Shown in pieces: positions 1 through 9,433 of a stretch of DNA of 51,623 bases. The translations under genes were made by a program, and so were the position numbers. How positions within the stretch are numbered: the stretch's first letter is position 1; every line of letters begins with the position of its first letter. Source of the stretch: Spirogloea muscicola (taxonomy: Eukaryota; Streptophyta; Zygnematophyceae; Spirogloeales; Spirogloeaceae); NCBI GenBank assembly GCA_009602725.1, contig WELB01000317.1:72743-124365 (forward strand). Direction: 5' to 3'. Below the pieces are notes generated by a model. That model was given only the letters and a program-made list of their open reading frames with translations, was not told the origin of the DNA and ran no database searches.

Positions 1-255
1 GATAGCTTCCCGGCAGCTAGTCTGTTGGATCTGAGGCTCCTCACTCGTACTTATTGAGTGATCCATCCTCCCCCTGTTTTACCATTGCATCCTCAGGCCC
101 CTTTGTAGCTGCTCACCGCTCTTAGGCCCCTCTGAACCTTTGTGAATTCTTTTTGGGCTGGCTTTTCGCAGCCCTTGCCCCCATTGGGAGTGCCACTTCT
201 TCTTTGCCAGCCCCTCTTCTCTATGGGCGAGCAGCACTTCTTCTTTGTCGACCCG
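1..255 (+). mobile_element. LINE-like 3' end (ORF tail + 3' UTR hairpin)
   Basis: Bases 1-57 encode an ORF tail ending LRLLTRTY-stop, followed by a 3' UTR with the GGGCTGGC...GCAGCCC hairpin at about 153-175 and TTCTTCTTT-rich ends. A second, shorter hairpin end follows at about 200-250. The same tail and UTR recur at 20,157-20,280. The copy is cut by the window start, so its full 5' extent is unknown. It is assigned to the family by tail and hairpin, not by a reverse transcriptase domain. Confidence 0.6.
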
Positions 256-460
256 TCCTACGACCACTTCAGCCAGGGGACGCTCAGTAACCTCTAGTCA
301 GGAGATGCAACCCCAGCCACCAGTCAATCTGGCCGCCCTTTCTTCTGAAGCTTAAAAATTCGAGAAGGCGCGCGGAAATACCAGAAGAAGTGGCTTTGCC
401 AATGGGGGCAAGGGGCTGTGAGAAGCCAGCCCGAAAACATTGACAATGTTCGAAAGAGCC
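256..460 (-). mobile_element. LINE-like 3' end fragments, minus orientation
   Basis: Bases 256-310 hold the reverse complement of the family D tail and stop region (TAACCTCTAGTCAGGAG on the plus strand). Bases 355-450 hold a minus-oriented hairpin end (GGCTGTGAGAAGCCAGCCCG). No intact ORF. Bases 460-640 show only degraded sequence and nothing I recognise. Confidence 0.5.
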
Positions 461-639
461 AGACTACGACGGAATAAAATGGACTAAAAGGGAGGCAAAT
501 TGAAGCAAATGCATTGTTGCGGCAAACTATTGCACAAAACAAGTGCATAACGCTACCTGGAACGAAGCCCTATACAAAGGTGGCTAAGGTATCAGTGTGA
601 AGTAGTAAGCTCTGTCAAAAGCAAGTGAACTCATCCAAA

Positions 640-1005
640 GAGGAAAGACCAATCCAGTAGAGGGCGATGGCCTTGATTGGAAAGACTCTTCCAGTTGTTT
701 CCGGCTGAGATGGGCTTGCCAGCTGCATATCTGTCGCTCTTGGGACCACGACTTTTGGCCTGTTTGCAGCGTGCTCAGGCTAGTGCCTTGCAACAGAAAG
801 CTGGGCGAGTTCTAGTTGGTGGCAGAAGGGCTTCGTTTCTGGCATCTAGTATTCATGCATCGATTAGTGACCTTTATGTTTTGACCCGTGGTTACTGAGC
901 GGGTCAATCTGCTGTAATTCATGTCGATCTTCAGATGTGCTTGCCTTCGTACTTGGCCATTTGGCCTACGTTTGTTTCACACACGAAATTCTTCCAGAAG
1001 AAGGT
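640..1005 (+). mobile_element. LINE-like family A 3' end copy
   Basis: The ORF tail at 677-898 contains FPAEMGLPAAYLSLL, ACLQRAQASAL and ends SDLYVLTRGY-stop. The 3' UTR ends with the type-2 end: GTGCTTGCCTTCGTACTTGGCCATTTGGCC at about 938-968, a small TGGCC/GGCC hairpin. Sister copies lie at 3,780-4,105 and 7,567-7,900. It is 5'-truncated like the others. Confidence 0.6.
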
Positions 1006-1039
1006 GGTGGTTGTGATTGGGCAGCCCGGGAAAAATATC

Positions 1040-2245
1040 CGAAGGGGCAGAAGCTAGTGCTCGATAGAGAAGGCTACATAAAACGGAGCCCTATGCTAAG
1101 GTGCCTAAGGTAACAGGGTGACTTTAGTACCCAAAGAGAAGAGGGGCTAGGAAAGGCCAGCCCAAAAAGAATGGACAAGATCCAAAGAGCCGAAAAGTGC
1201 CGGAAAGAAAAACTACACAGCTAGGCACGAGACGACGCAGATGGAAGCTTGGCACCTACGAGTGAGCAGCAGCAAGTCTGAGTAACCCGCAGCTGGGAAG
1301 AGGCACTCCGCCTAGACCAGATGCAGCAGTCATCGCGCGGCCTGCTCGCGAGTAGACTGCGTGAGCCAGGGAGCGCTGGAAAGAGAGCGAAGGATGGTCA
1401 CTAATTAGAAAGGCAGCAGAAGCAGCTCTTCTCAAAGTGAGGCAATGGCTGTGAGAGGCCAGCCCAAAGTAATGTCCAAGATACTCCCTGCTTCGCAGCC
1501 GCAAGGCAGATAAACGAGCCGCCGGAGAGCAGTCCCCTTGACAATAGCCAGAGGCAATTTCTTTCCTTTCTTTACAAGATAATGTTTGGCAACGGCTATG
1601 AGAAGCCAGCCCGAAGGAATGGACATCAAGAAAGAAAGGACTCTTTCAGTAGAGGCCATGGCCGTGGTCAGCCATCCCAGAAAAGGGGTTACAACAAATC
1701 TCGAACGCAAGTTCGAAAGAACAAGGCTTGTAAGAGCCGTAAGGTAGCGCGAATTAGTAAAACATGAAGCAGCTTTTAGTGAGGCGATGGCTGTAAGAGG
1801 CCAGCCCAAAGTAAGAACTGAACAAGGTCCAAAAGTGCCGGCAGACGCAAAGATATGTCACTCTTCTCCGTGACTTCTGCGACTGTACGCTCAGTCAACT
1901 ATATCTAAGAAATGCAGCATGCCAGAAGCAGAGGGCGGAAATGCGTCATTAATGGGGCGAGGGCTGTGAGAGGCCAGCCCGATAGTCATAGACAAGGTCC
2001 TGAGAAAATGCGTGTATATTAAGAGATGGGGAGGCCATGTGTGGCCAAGTACAAAGGCAAGCACATTGGACAAATGTACGTCACCTGCTGCTAAGCTGAC
2101 CCGCTCAGTAACCACGAGTCAGCACATAGAGGTCGCTAGCTGACGCTCGAATACCGGACAAACCTGAGAGAGGGAAGAAACTCTTCCAAATGGGGTGATG
2201 GCTGTTAGCGGCCAGCCCAAGAGAATACGAGCTCGTTGAAAAGGG
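1040..2245 (-). mobile_element. Nested minus-strand LINE-like 3' ends
   Basis: At least six minus-oriented hairpin ends occur here (near 1150, 1448, 1596, 1790, 1965 and 2200), each a variant of GGCTGTGAGAGGCCAGCCC. A family C/E tail (FQRSLAHAVYSRAGRA) reads on the minus strand at about 1,260-1,400. A type-2 end (GGGGAGGCCATGTGTGGCC) sits at 2,028-2,062, followed upstream by a family A tail. Copies are short, abut each other, and all run the same way, as if each inserted into the last one's tail. Confidence 0.55.
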
Positions 2246-2700
2246 GCGATCGATGCGGACCCTGTCTATTGATATTGGGCTGGCCTCTCACAGCCATCGC
2301 CTTGCTTTGTAAGAGCTCTTTCTACAAGAAGTAGGCTGGCTTGGTGTGGCCTACCTCGCATTTCATGTGCACAACGCATCTTTACCTTGTGAAAGGGCAG
2401 CCCCGAGAGGGAAAACAAGATCTAATGGCACTGAGAATGCAGGAATCCGGTGGGTAGGCAAGCCACAATTCACTCACAGTTCTCCATCACAGTAACTTCG
2501 ACCAAGGGTTATCAAAGCCGCCACCTCTGTCGTTGCCGCCGCTGCTGCTGCACCTGAGCGCGTGTTGCGCACCTTTCATGCCGGCCAACAGGGCCCGGAC
2601 TTCTACACCAGGCGGGTCAGACGCTCGAGAGCCTAACTCTGGGGGACATCGTGAATCGACATCGAGTTTCACAACAGTGCAGGCAATTCATGTCTAACTT
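2246..2700. other. Intervening sequence, one degraded hairpin end
   Basis: A plus-oriented hairpin end (GGGCTGGCCTCTCACAGCC) lies at about 2,277-2,300. The rest, about 2,330-2,700, is moderately GC-rich and holds no recognisable gene, RNA or repeat. Confidence 0.4.
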
Positions 2701-2723
2701 GATAGCGTGTATCAGCCATAACT

Positions 2724-3175
2724 TTGGATGACTTATCAGACGTGTGGCGTGTCACTTGTGAGACCGCTTCTGCAACATCGCGAGCTTCCAGTTCTGGTGG
2801 CTCGAGCTGCTCACCCAGCTCGCCCGCCACATGTTTCCATGGGGAGCCGGTTGACTTCCCTGCAGCCGGGTCGCTGGCGCAAGTGTATCGAATGCGCCTG
2901 GCCGTCTCGCTGCAGAGGTCCATGGCCCGGGCGCTGCACCTTCGTGCCGGCAGAGCCCTCGCTGCTGCCTCTGGCTCTGGCCAGGGGACCCACTTCCAGG
3001 AGCCCAGCATCTCTGATCTGCGGCTGCTTAGCAGGGGTTACTGAGTGTCTCGTAGCAGCTTTGTTTCTGTTACTTAGCGCTTCCCCTGGCCCCCTTCTCG
3101 TACTCTGTTCATTCTTTTTCGGGCTGGTTGTTCCAGCCCCTATTCTCAATGGGCGAGCACTTTCTTCTTTCTTCT
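2724..3175 (+). mobile_element. LINE-like family B 3' end copy
   Basis: The ORF tail includes FHGEPVDFPAAGSLAQVYRM, LAVSLQRSMARALHLRAGRA and ends SISDLRLLSRGY-stop at 3,042-3,044. A 3' UTR of about 130 bases ends in the GGGCTGGTTGTTCCAGCCCC hairpin and GCACTTTCTTCTTTC. The L-A-V-S-L-Q-R motif resembles the 'ISVALQRxNA'-type tail I know from C-termini of many LINE-type reverse transcriptase ORFs; that link is from memory and untested. Bases 2,954-3,170 are identical to 14,054-14,270. Confidence 0.65.
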
Positions 3176-3411
3176 GGTGCATCCCTGTACGGACGCGAGC
3201 TTCTTGAGCTTCGCCACCGTTACTTGCCCCACGTGGCTGTGGAACCATTCATGTGGCTAGTCCCTTTGGCAGCCACCTACTTTGCTACTCCATCTCCTCC
3301 TCGCAGGTCGTTCAATTGCCCCTCCTCAGATTCTGCTGGACCAAGGATTACTGAGCCTCAGGATGGAAAGATTGATGACGATATCTGGTCTGACGGGCAC
3401 TTTAACGCTGA

Positions 3412-3505
3412 GGCCTATTAGCTCAGCTGGTTAGAAGGTCGTGCTAATAACGCGAAGGTCACAGGTTCGAGACCCGAGATGTTTGGCCCATACCTGTATG
3501 GGCCA
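3412..3505 (+). pseudogene. tRNA-Ile(AAT)-like sequence with 20-base insertion
   Basis: Acceptor 5' strand GGCCTAT (3,412-3,418), D arm GCTCAGCTGGTTAGA, anticodon stem-loop TCGTG-CTAATAA-CGCGA (anticodon AAT, Ile), variable AGGTC and T-stem ACAGG match eukaryotic tRNA-Ile(AAU). The T-loop half is then interrupted by about 20 bases before the matching CCTGT and acceptor ATGGGCC-A (3,493-3,505). All stems can pair (one G-U), so the body was a good tRNA, but the insertion in the T arm should abolish function. It could also be the head of a tRNA-derived SINE, but I see no second copy in the window. Confidence 0.6.
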
Positions 3506-3510
3506 AACAT
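3479..3510. repeat. Perfect 15-bp palindrome, 2-base spacer
   Basis: ATGTTTGGCCCATAC (3,479-3,493), CT, then its exact reverse complement (3,496-3,510). The right arm overlaps the tRNA acceptor 3' strand (ATGGGCC), so the left arm looks like an inverted copy of the tRNA 3' end. Confidence 0.9.
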
Positions 3511-3589
3511 TTTCTCCCAGGGACGTCAGTATCGCCGCACACTTGACATTGTGGGCGTGCAATCTGGTGGAGGACCACGGGCCCTGGCC

Positions 3590-4105
3590 GACGGAGGCGT
3601 ATAAAGGTCCAGCATTAACACACATCGCTGGTCACGCAGTGGGCGGTGCAGAACAAAGAAAGTTGCAGCACTACTCCGATTACCCACTATGCGATCAGCT
3701 CCTGCCAGCGGCAATCGACATCTTTGGCTGTCTGGGTCCTCATTTCCACACCCTCCTTCAAAACATTGCCAATCTAGGCTACACACGTCGTGCAGATGTG
3801 TTTCCGGCTGAGATGGGCTTGCCAGCTGCACATCTGTCTTTCTTGCGACGACGAGTTTCGGCCTGTTTGCAGCGTGCTCAGGTTAATGCCTTGCACCAGA
3901 ATGCTGACGAGCTCTAATTGGTGGTAGAAGGGCTTCGTATCTGACATCTAGTATTCAGGCATCGATTTGCGACCTGTATGTTTTGACCCGTGGTTACTGA
4001 GCGGGTCAATCTGCTGTAGGTCATGTAGGTCTATAGATGTGCTTGCCTTTGTACTTGGCCATTTGGTCTTCGTTTGTTTCAAATACACGAAATTTCCCTT
4101 TCACC
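3590..4105 (+). mobile_element. LINE-like family A copy, longest ORF tail
   Basis: One frame runs from about 3,600 to 3,917 with THIAGHAVGGAEQRKLQHYS, then LLPAAIDIFGCLGPHFHTLL, then FPAEMGLPAAHLSFL. An A-x-A-E-x-x-K-x-x-H-Y segment followed by a 'G-x-L-G-x-x-F-x-x-L-L' segment is a pattern I associate with the extreme C-terminus of LINE-type reverse transcriptase proteins in algae and protists; this is recall, not a search result. The 3' UTR ends with the type-2 end at about 4,036-4,100. Confidence 0.6.
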
Positions 4106-5380
4106 TGGAGTCCCCGCCACCTCTGCCCAGCCGTTTTGGCTGGGCCACTCCCTGCCGCCGTCCCACTCAAAGTACTTTCTTTCTTGCAGGAGCATCCACT
4201 CCCTTTCTCTGACATAGGAGAGAAGCCGCCGCTTCCGAGCGATGTTTGTGTGTGCCAAGCCGGACCTCAAGTGGCTCAATGCCGCCATTGACACCCAAGA
4301 GATGGCAGTCCCGGCCTAGGGCTGCTGTCTACAAGCTGATGGACAGACCACCTTTGGGACTGTGCCTCAACAATGTTTACCTCGACAATGTTGGCTGCAG
4401 AGTGACGGCATCGGATGGGGCAACTTTATATTGCTGGTATGCATAAGTACTCGGGTAGCGGTCACAGGCCTCTACAAGATCAATGAAGCGGCCTGTGGTC
4501 AAGCGAGGAAGGAAGGCAGGACTGCGCTGCTGAAGCAGAGAGTCTATATGCCTGCGGGCAATGCAACCAAGATACTTATGTCACTTAAACCGGCCTAAGA
4601 CTCCACTAGCGGGGCTTGGGCAAGGACCCCTGGCAGGTCCCATAAGACCAATTGGCTGGTTGCTGGCAGCAGGGCATCAACAACGGCTGGCACCACACCG
4701 GCTACTTCTGATGGCTGTGTCAAGTCCATCGCTTCCGCTCTACTTGCTGGCTTCCAACACTCCAGCAGGGTCCCTACAGAGTTTTAATTGAAGGCCCAAA
4801 CATCTGGCACCAAGCTGTGTCTTGTAACGCACAGGAGGTCAAGGGCGGAGCTATGTCATTGCTGACAGTGAATGTACAACAAAACGTTGACATAAAATAT
4901 TGAGACACCGCAAGCAGACTCCGCAAGCAGAATAGATGATAACAGACAATACCTTGCCACAAAAATGAAGTTTTAAGTGATGCTAATTAAAAATGTACAA
5001 TGCACAGGTGCAAAGCCCTGAACAAAATGCGGGCCAGGCCCCAAGTCTAAGCTTGCATGAGTGAAGTGCTACAGCCTTGTTGATTTGCGATTAATGCTTG
5101 TGTACTGTTCACTGCTTGCATAGCGGCAAGCGTGGTACTTTCAACGAGCTGCACCAAAAAGGTCCAGAACCCGCATGCTCCAGCTCCTGCTGGAGTGTTT
5201 GCGAGAAAGGTGACACTAAAAGTGATCTGGCTGGAGCCTGTCCAGAGGTGATTGCTCCACCCGAGTGCGTAAGCACAGCTCGATGGACGTCCACACGTAT
5301 GTCGAAAAAATCAAGCAGCAATGCCTTTGGCAGCAACTTCCACCGGGAGAGGAGTAGCAAGTCCATGGGATAACCGGCTG
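4106..5380. other. No recognisable gene
   Basis: Moderate-GC sequence with only short overlapping frames on both strands. A poorly supported minus-strand open frame (about 5,109-5,400) could be a 3' exon or UTR of the hypothetical gene upstream. I see no repeat of the LINE-like family here. Confidence 0.3.
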
Positions 5381-5386
5381 AAAATC

Positions 5387-6277
5387 TTACAACTGCTTCA
5401 TGCAGGTAGATTGCACCTCCTCCTCGTGAGCTTCGGTCAGGGCTGTGCCAGAAATGCTCAGCGACTCCTGGCTGGACGCTTGCCTCACCGACGGGCTCAG
5501 AGGGCGGCTCACGAGATTGTGAGAGGCGCGAGCGGACTGCTGGCGGCGGGGCACCACCGGCACCACCTGGTTGTCCTCCACGGCAGTTTGACAGGTACTC
5601 GTCACCGGAGGCTGCAATGTGTCGGTAGAGCCGGCCACTGGGGCACTCCCACGTCCAGAAACCGCTCGAACTTCCGAGCCACTCTGACCGTCCGAGCCGC
5701 TCGAGGTGACGGCACTGATAGCGGCATCGGCGGCGAGCGTCACCTGCGATGACCGTGCCGGGCTGGCAGCGTCGATCAGGCGAGCGACTATCAGAAAGCA
5801 GCATTGCACGTGCAGTGACGGCGACGCCCCAAGAACCGCCGCCAGGAAACCCCCACCGTCACGAGACAGATGCATAGGAATCATCCAGAAAGGCGGCCGA
5901 CATCAGAGCAGATGAGGAAAGGCCAGCCGGTGCGACGGCGCTCACCTCTGAGGCTCCTCGGTGGTGAGAGCAGGCAGCGGCTCGAAGTCGAGGGCTGCTG
6001 CAGCGCCAGCTTTCTTCGGCCGTTTGGTTGGCTTGGTGGCGCAGGAGGCCTGCCGGGCGTGGCGCTTGGCCTTGCGAGCCTTGCGCAGGGCGTCGGGCGC
6101 GCCACAGCAGGCCCCCGCAGCGGAGCGGGCGACTGAGGCCTCCGCCTGGAGGAGCAGGATCTGGTGGGCCAGCCAGCGGAGGCGGGCGTGCCAGGCGGCC
6201 ATGGGGATGGCCGCCAGCTCCGCCTGGAGGTCCTCCAGCGGCCTGGAGATGACCAGCGGCGCCTCCATGGCCTCCAT
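5387..6277 (-). CDS. Tentative hypothetical protein, at least two exons
   Basis: I do not recognise this gene. A putative first exon runs 6,277-5,946, starting MEAMEAPLVISRPLEDLQAE and ending EEPQR before a GTGAGC donor. It has an amphipathic helical stretch (MAAWHARLRWLAHQILLLQA) and a basic, possibly nuclear-targeting segment (RKARKAKRHARQA, KPTKRPKKA). A Ser/Ala-rich minus frame, about 5,830-5,387 (VTLAADAAISAVTSSGSDGQ, RPLSPSVRQASSQESLSISG), looks like a second exon. I could not fix its splice acceptor or the true stop. The start codon lies only about 90 bases from a LINE-like 3' end. A chance GC-rich open frame is a real alternative. Confidence 0.35.
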
Positions 6278-6364
6278 GGCCGCCGCCGCGAGCGGGCGCT
6301 GCGGGGGCGCGGGACGCGGGTGGGGTTCGCTGCTTGGCGAGCGGCAATGGGGGGGGGGGAGAGG

Positions 6365-6450
6365 GCTTTGAAGAAAGTGCTCGCCCATTGAGAATAGGGG
6401 CTGGAACAACGAGCCCGAAAAAGAGAGAACAGAGTACGAGAAGGGGGCTT
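6365..6450 (-). mobile_element. LINE-like family B 3' end only, minus
   Basis: Minus-oriented 3' UTR end: GTGCTCGCCCATTGAGAATA, GGGGCTGGAACAACGAGCCCG, then GAACAGAGTACGAGAAGGGG. Only about 85 bases of the element are present. It sits directly upstream of the tentative gene starting at 6,277. Confidence 0.6.
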
Positions 6451-6689
6451 TGGGGCGCGTTTTGTCTCCGAGCGTACGGCTGGCCCGCCACGCCGGAAAA
6501 GCGCCCGCCCGCGGGGCGGCCGATTCGATCCCCCGCCGCAGCTCGCGGCCGAGCCGCCCCCTGCCGCCAGCCGTGGCGGGGTGCCACGCCCCCCGCTCAC
6601 GGGGCAGGGCTGGGGGCGCTGACCTGGCAGCCGCCAGATTGGCGGCCCCGCGCCAGATCTGGCGGGGTGTGCCACGTCACCGGCGGGCG

Positions 6690-7135
6690 GTCATTTCTGA
6701 GTGGGTCAGGCAATGTTACCTCACCAGAAGCGCTTTGCAGTTGTCCTCCAGCGGCTTGCCCGGGAGGCCATCGAGCGGCGGCAGGGTTCGCCAGGCTTCA
6801 ATGCTGCCGGCTCCCTCTCGCAGGTCTTTCGGATGAGGCTGGCGGTCTCGCTGCAGCGCTCTTTGGCTCATGCGGTCCACGCGCGGGCTGGCCGTGCTAT
6901 GGCTGCTGCTTCCGGGTCTCGGCAAAGTGCCGCTTCTCCTGCTCCGAGTTACTCTGATCTGCTGTTGCTCACACGTGGATTCTGAGCAGCCATCTGCATC
7001 TCCCTCTGCACCATCTTGCACTTTGTAGTGTAGTCCTTTTTCAGCACCTCTTTCTTTGGCTTTGAACATTGTCCATTCTTTTTGGGTTGGCTTTGCCAGC
7101 CCCTCTTCTCAATGGGCGAGCACCTTCTTGCCACT
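6690..7135 (+). mobile_element. LINE-like family C 3' end copy
   Basis: The ORF tail includes LQRLAREAIERRQG, NAAGSLSQVFRMRLAVSLQR, SLAHAVHARAGRAMAAASG and ends SYSDLLLLTRGF-stop at 6,983-6,985. The 3' UTR holds two TGTAG units at about 7,025, then the GGGTTGGCTTTGCCAGCCCC hairpin (7,088-7,107) and GGGCGAGCACCTTCTT. Sister copies lie at 18,330-19,060 (minus) and 50,105-50,322 (plus). Confidence 0.6.
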
Positions 7136-7566
7136 CTTTGGCTCTCCACGATTTCCCAATATCAGGCTAGTCGCCGGGCGGGGGCCCGCCCCCGGACGTT
7201 GGGACGCGGCCTGCTGTGCGGGCGCCACTTGTCACTCAGAACGGCCCGCTCGCGACAAGACTGCACCGGCCGCAGCCCGCGGCTTGGACAATCGCATCGA
7301 GAGGTGGGCTCTAGCCGTGCGATGTGATTCATCGGAGGGCTAGGCATCGCGGTTGACGGCGGCCGCGCACGTGAGCCGGACGTGGGTGAGGACAGCGCCA
7401 CGCGACAAAAAGCGGTAGGGGGGCCGGGCGGGTCGATTTTATCTTCGGGTTGGGCTGGGGCGGGGGTGGCCGGCGGCGGCCGCGGGGCTCTCAGTTCCTG
7501 GCTGCACACGCGCCTGGCTTCCCGACATGTTCGCTGTCCAAAGGGTAGTGAACATGTCGTCTGCCC

Positions 7567-7900
7567 TTGTACTTGGGCCCTGTAGGGGCCAAGAGAAGTG
7601 GCTCTCCCAAGATGGGCTTGCCAGCTGCATATCTGTTGCACTTGCGACGACGAGTTTCGGCCTGTTTGCAGCGTGCTCAGCCTAGTGCCTTGCACCAGAA
7701 AGCTGGGCGAGCTCTAGTTGGTGGCAGAAGGGCTTCGTTTCTGGCATCTAGTATCCATGCATCAATCAGTGACCTATATGTTTTGACCCGCGCTTACTGA
7801 GCGGGTCAATCTGCTGTAGGTTATGTAGATCTTCAGATGTGCTTGCCGTTGTACTTGGCCATTTGGCCTACTTTTGTCTCAAAGTACACGAAATTACCGA
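7567..7900 (+). mobile_element. LINE-like family A 3' end copy
   Basis: Tail with MGLPAAYLLHLRRRVSACLQ ending SDLYVLTRAY-stop at 7,798-7,800, then the type-2 3' end at 7,836-7,895 (GTGCTTGCCGTTGTACTTGG, CCATTTGGCC). Bases 7,136-7,566 between the two copies are GC-rich and contain no gene I can support. Confidence 0.55.
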
Positions 7901-7959
7901 GAAGTCTTCTGGCTGCTTTTTGGAGCCACTCCTCCCTCTCTGACCTTGTCCGTTCCTTG

Positions 7960-8900
7960 TCCGTTCCCCTTTGGGCTGGCCTCTCACAGCCACCAGTCAA
8001 ATTGGCAGCGCTGTTTCTATCTCCTACTTCTAATTGCCACTGCTAGCCTTTGCAAGGACTGTTTCTTCTTTAACTCTTGGGCTGGCCTCTCACGGCCATT
8101 GCCTTACTTTGAAGGAGCTGTTTCTTTCAGTGCTGGCCTCTCACAAGGTGGTAAGCTCATTAGAAAGCGCTGTTTCTGTCTGGTCCATCGCCCTCCACTG
8201 GAAGAGTGTTCCTCCTCTTTGTTTCTTTGTGAATCGTTCCAACGCACGCTTCATGTCAAGCCCCAGCCACGCGTGGCTAGCCGTGTTCATCCCTGCCGCC
8301 GTCGGCCGTGCCCGCAAGTCGCGGCACCCGCCACGGCACGGCACCCGGAGCCGATGAGGCCACCTCGTCCCTCGTCCACCTCCTCCTACTCATTGTTTTA
8401 AGCATTTGGTGCTCAGTAGGGGATATTCGGTGCTCAGTAGGGGATATTGAGCACCCAGTGGCTACTTGGGGGGTCGCTCTGTGCTTTAGCGCTTTCCTGG
8501 CCCCTCCGAACTTTGTTCATCCTTTCTTCTGGGCTGGCCTATCCCAGCCATCCGCCTCTTCTGGTCGAGACATACTTAGAGATGAAGACTTTCCCAGAAG
8601 AGGGCGATGTTTGTGGCTTGTCTGGGCTGACCTCCCACAGCCCTTCGCCAAATGGAAGAACTCACACTTTTAATTTGGATGGGCTGCTGTTCTCCCATAG
8701 CGTTTTTCCGTGATTTGTGCCTCTGGCCCTTTTGGACCTTACCACTCGCTTTGCGCTAGCCTCTCACAGCCATCGCCATATTCTGGAAGAGCTGTTGCCT
8801 TCGGCCTTGTTCAACACTATGTGGGCTGGCATGTCACATCCCTCGCAGCCCAGGAAGAGCTGCTTCTACCTGGGCCGGCGTTTCACAGCGAGCGCCCCCC
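7960..8900 (+). repeat. Array of plus-oriented hairpin ends
   Basis: Four clear hairpin ends occur near 7,972, 8,079, 8,531 and 8,625 (GGGCTGGCCTCTCACAGCC and variants) plus several decayed ones to about 8,880. Each is followed by an AAGAGCTGTTTCT- or TTC-rich stretch. A 21-base tandem duplication containing GGTGCTCAGTAGGGGATATT lies at about 8,409-8,450. No ORF tails survive. Confidence 0.5.
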
Positions 8901-9433
8901 GTGTGGAGGAGCTCAGTTCCTCCTCCCATGCTGTGGGCCACCGCGCTTGCTTAGCACGAGACATCCGAGGCTCCCGGACATAGCTCTCTAGCAGCCACTG
9001 AGCCCCCGCAGACTCTCTCTCTCACTCGCACTACATGCACTGCTCGCGCTCGAGGAGCCGGACTTGCACGACAACCGCACCAACATGTCATCGCCCGCTC
9101 GGCTCCTCGCTCACCACAGCGAGCACACCGCGAAGACGAGCAGACAAGGGGTCTCAAGTGAGCTGCGCCGCTTCCCCAGGCACTCCCCCTCCCATCCTAG
9201 TTCTCATGCACTAGTCAGAGCTCCCACCCCTGCTCCTTTTGTTGGTTTCGCTTCTTCCTGTGTCCAGCATACAGGCACATCTACCAAGCCAAGCCCCTGG
9301 GCAACCAGAATGGAATGATCCACATTGCGGCACTAGCAGTGTATCAGGACCACTTGCAGAACAGATTCTGCATACAACACGAGATCTGGGGTCCAATCCT
9401 TTATCACCAGGGGAAATCAGTTCCCTGGCTGTT

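Noticed and set aside
3412-3505. Functional tRNA-Ile gene
   Set aside because: About 20 bases are inserted in the T arm, and no canonical tRNA tolerates that.
7960-8900. CRISPR-like array of evenly spaced hairpins
   Set aside because: Spacing and repeat length vary, the genome is eukaryotic, and the hairpins are retroelement ends.
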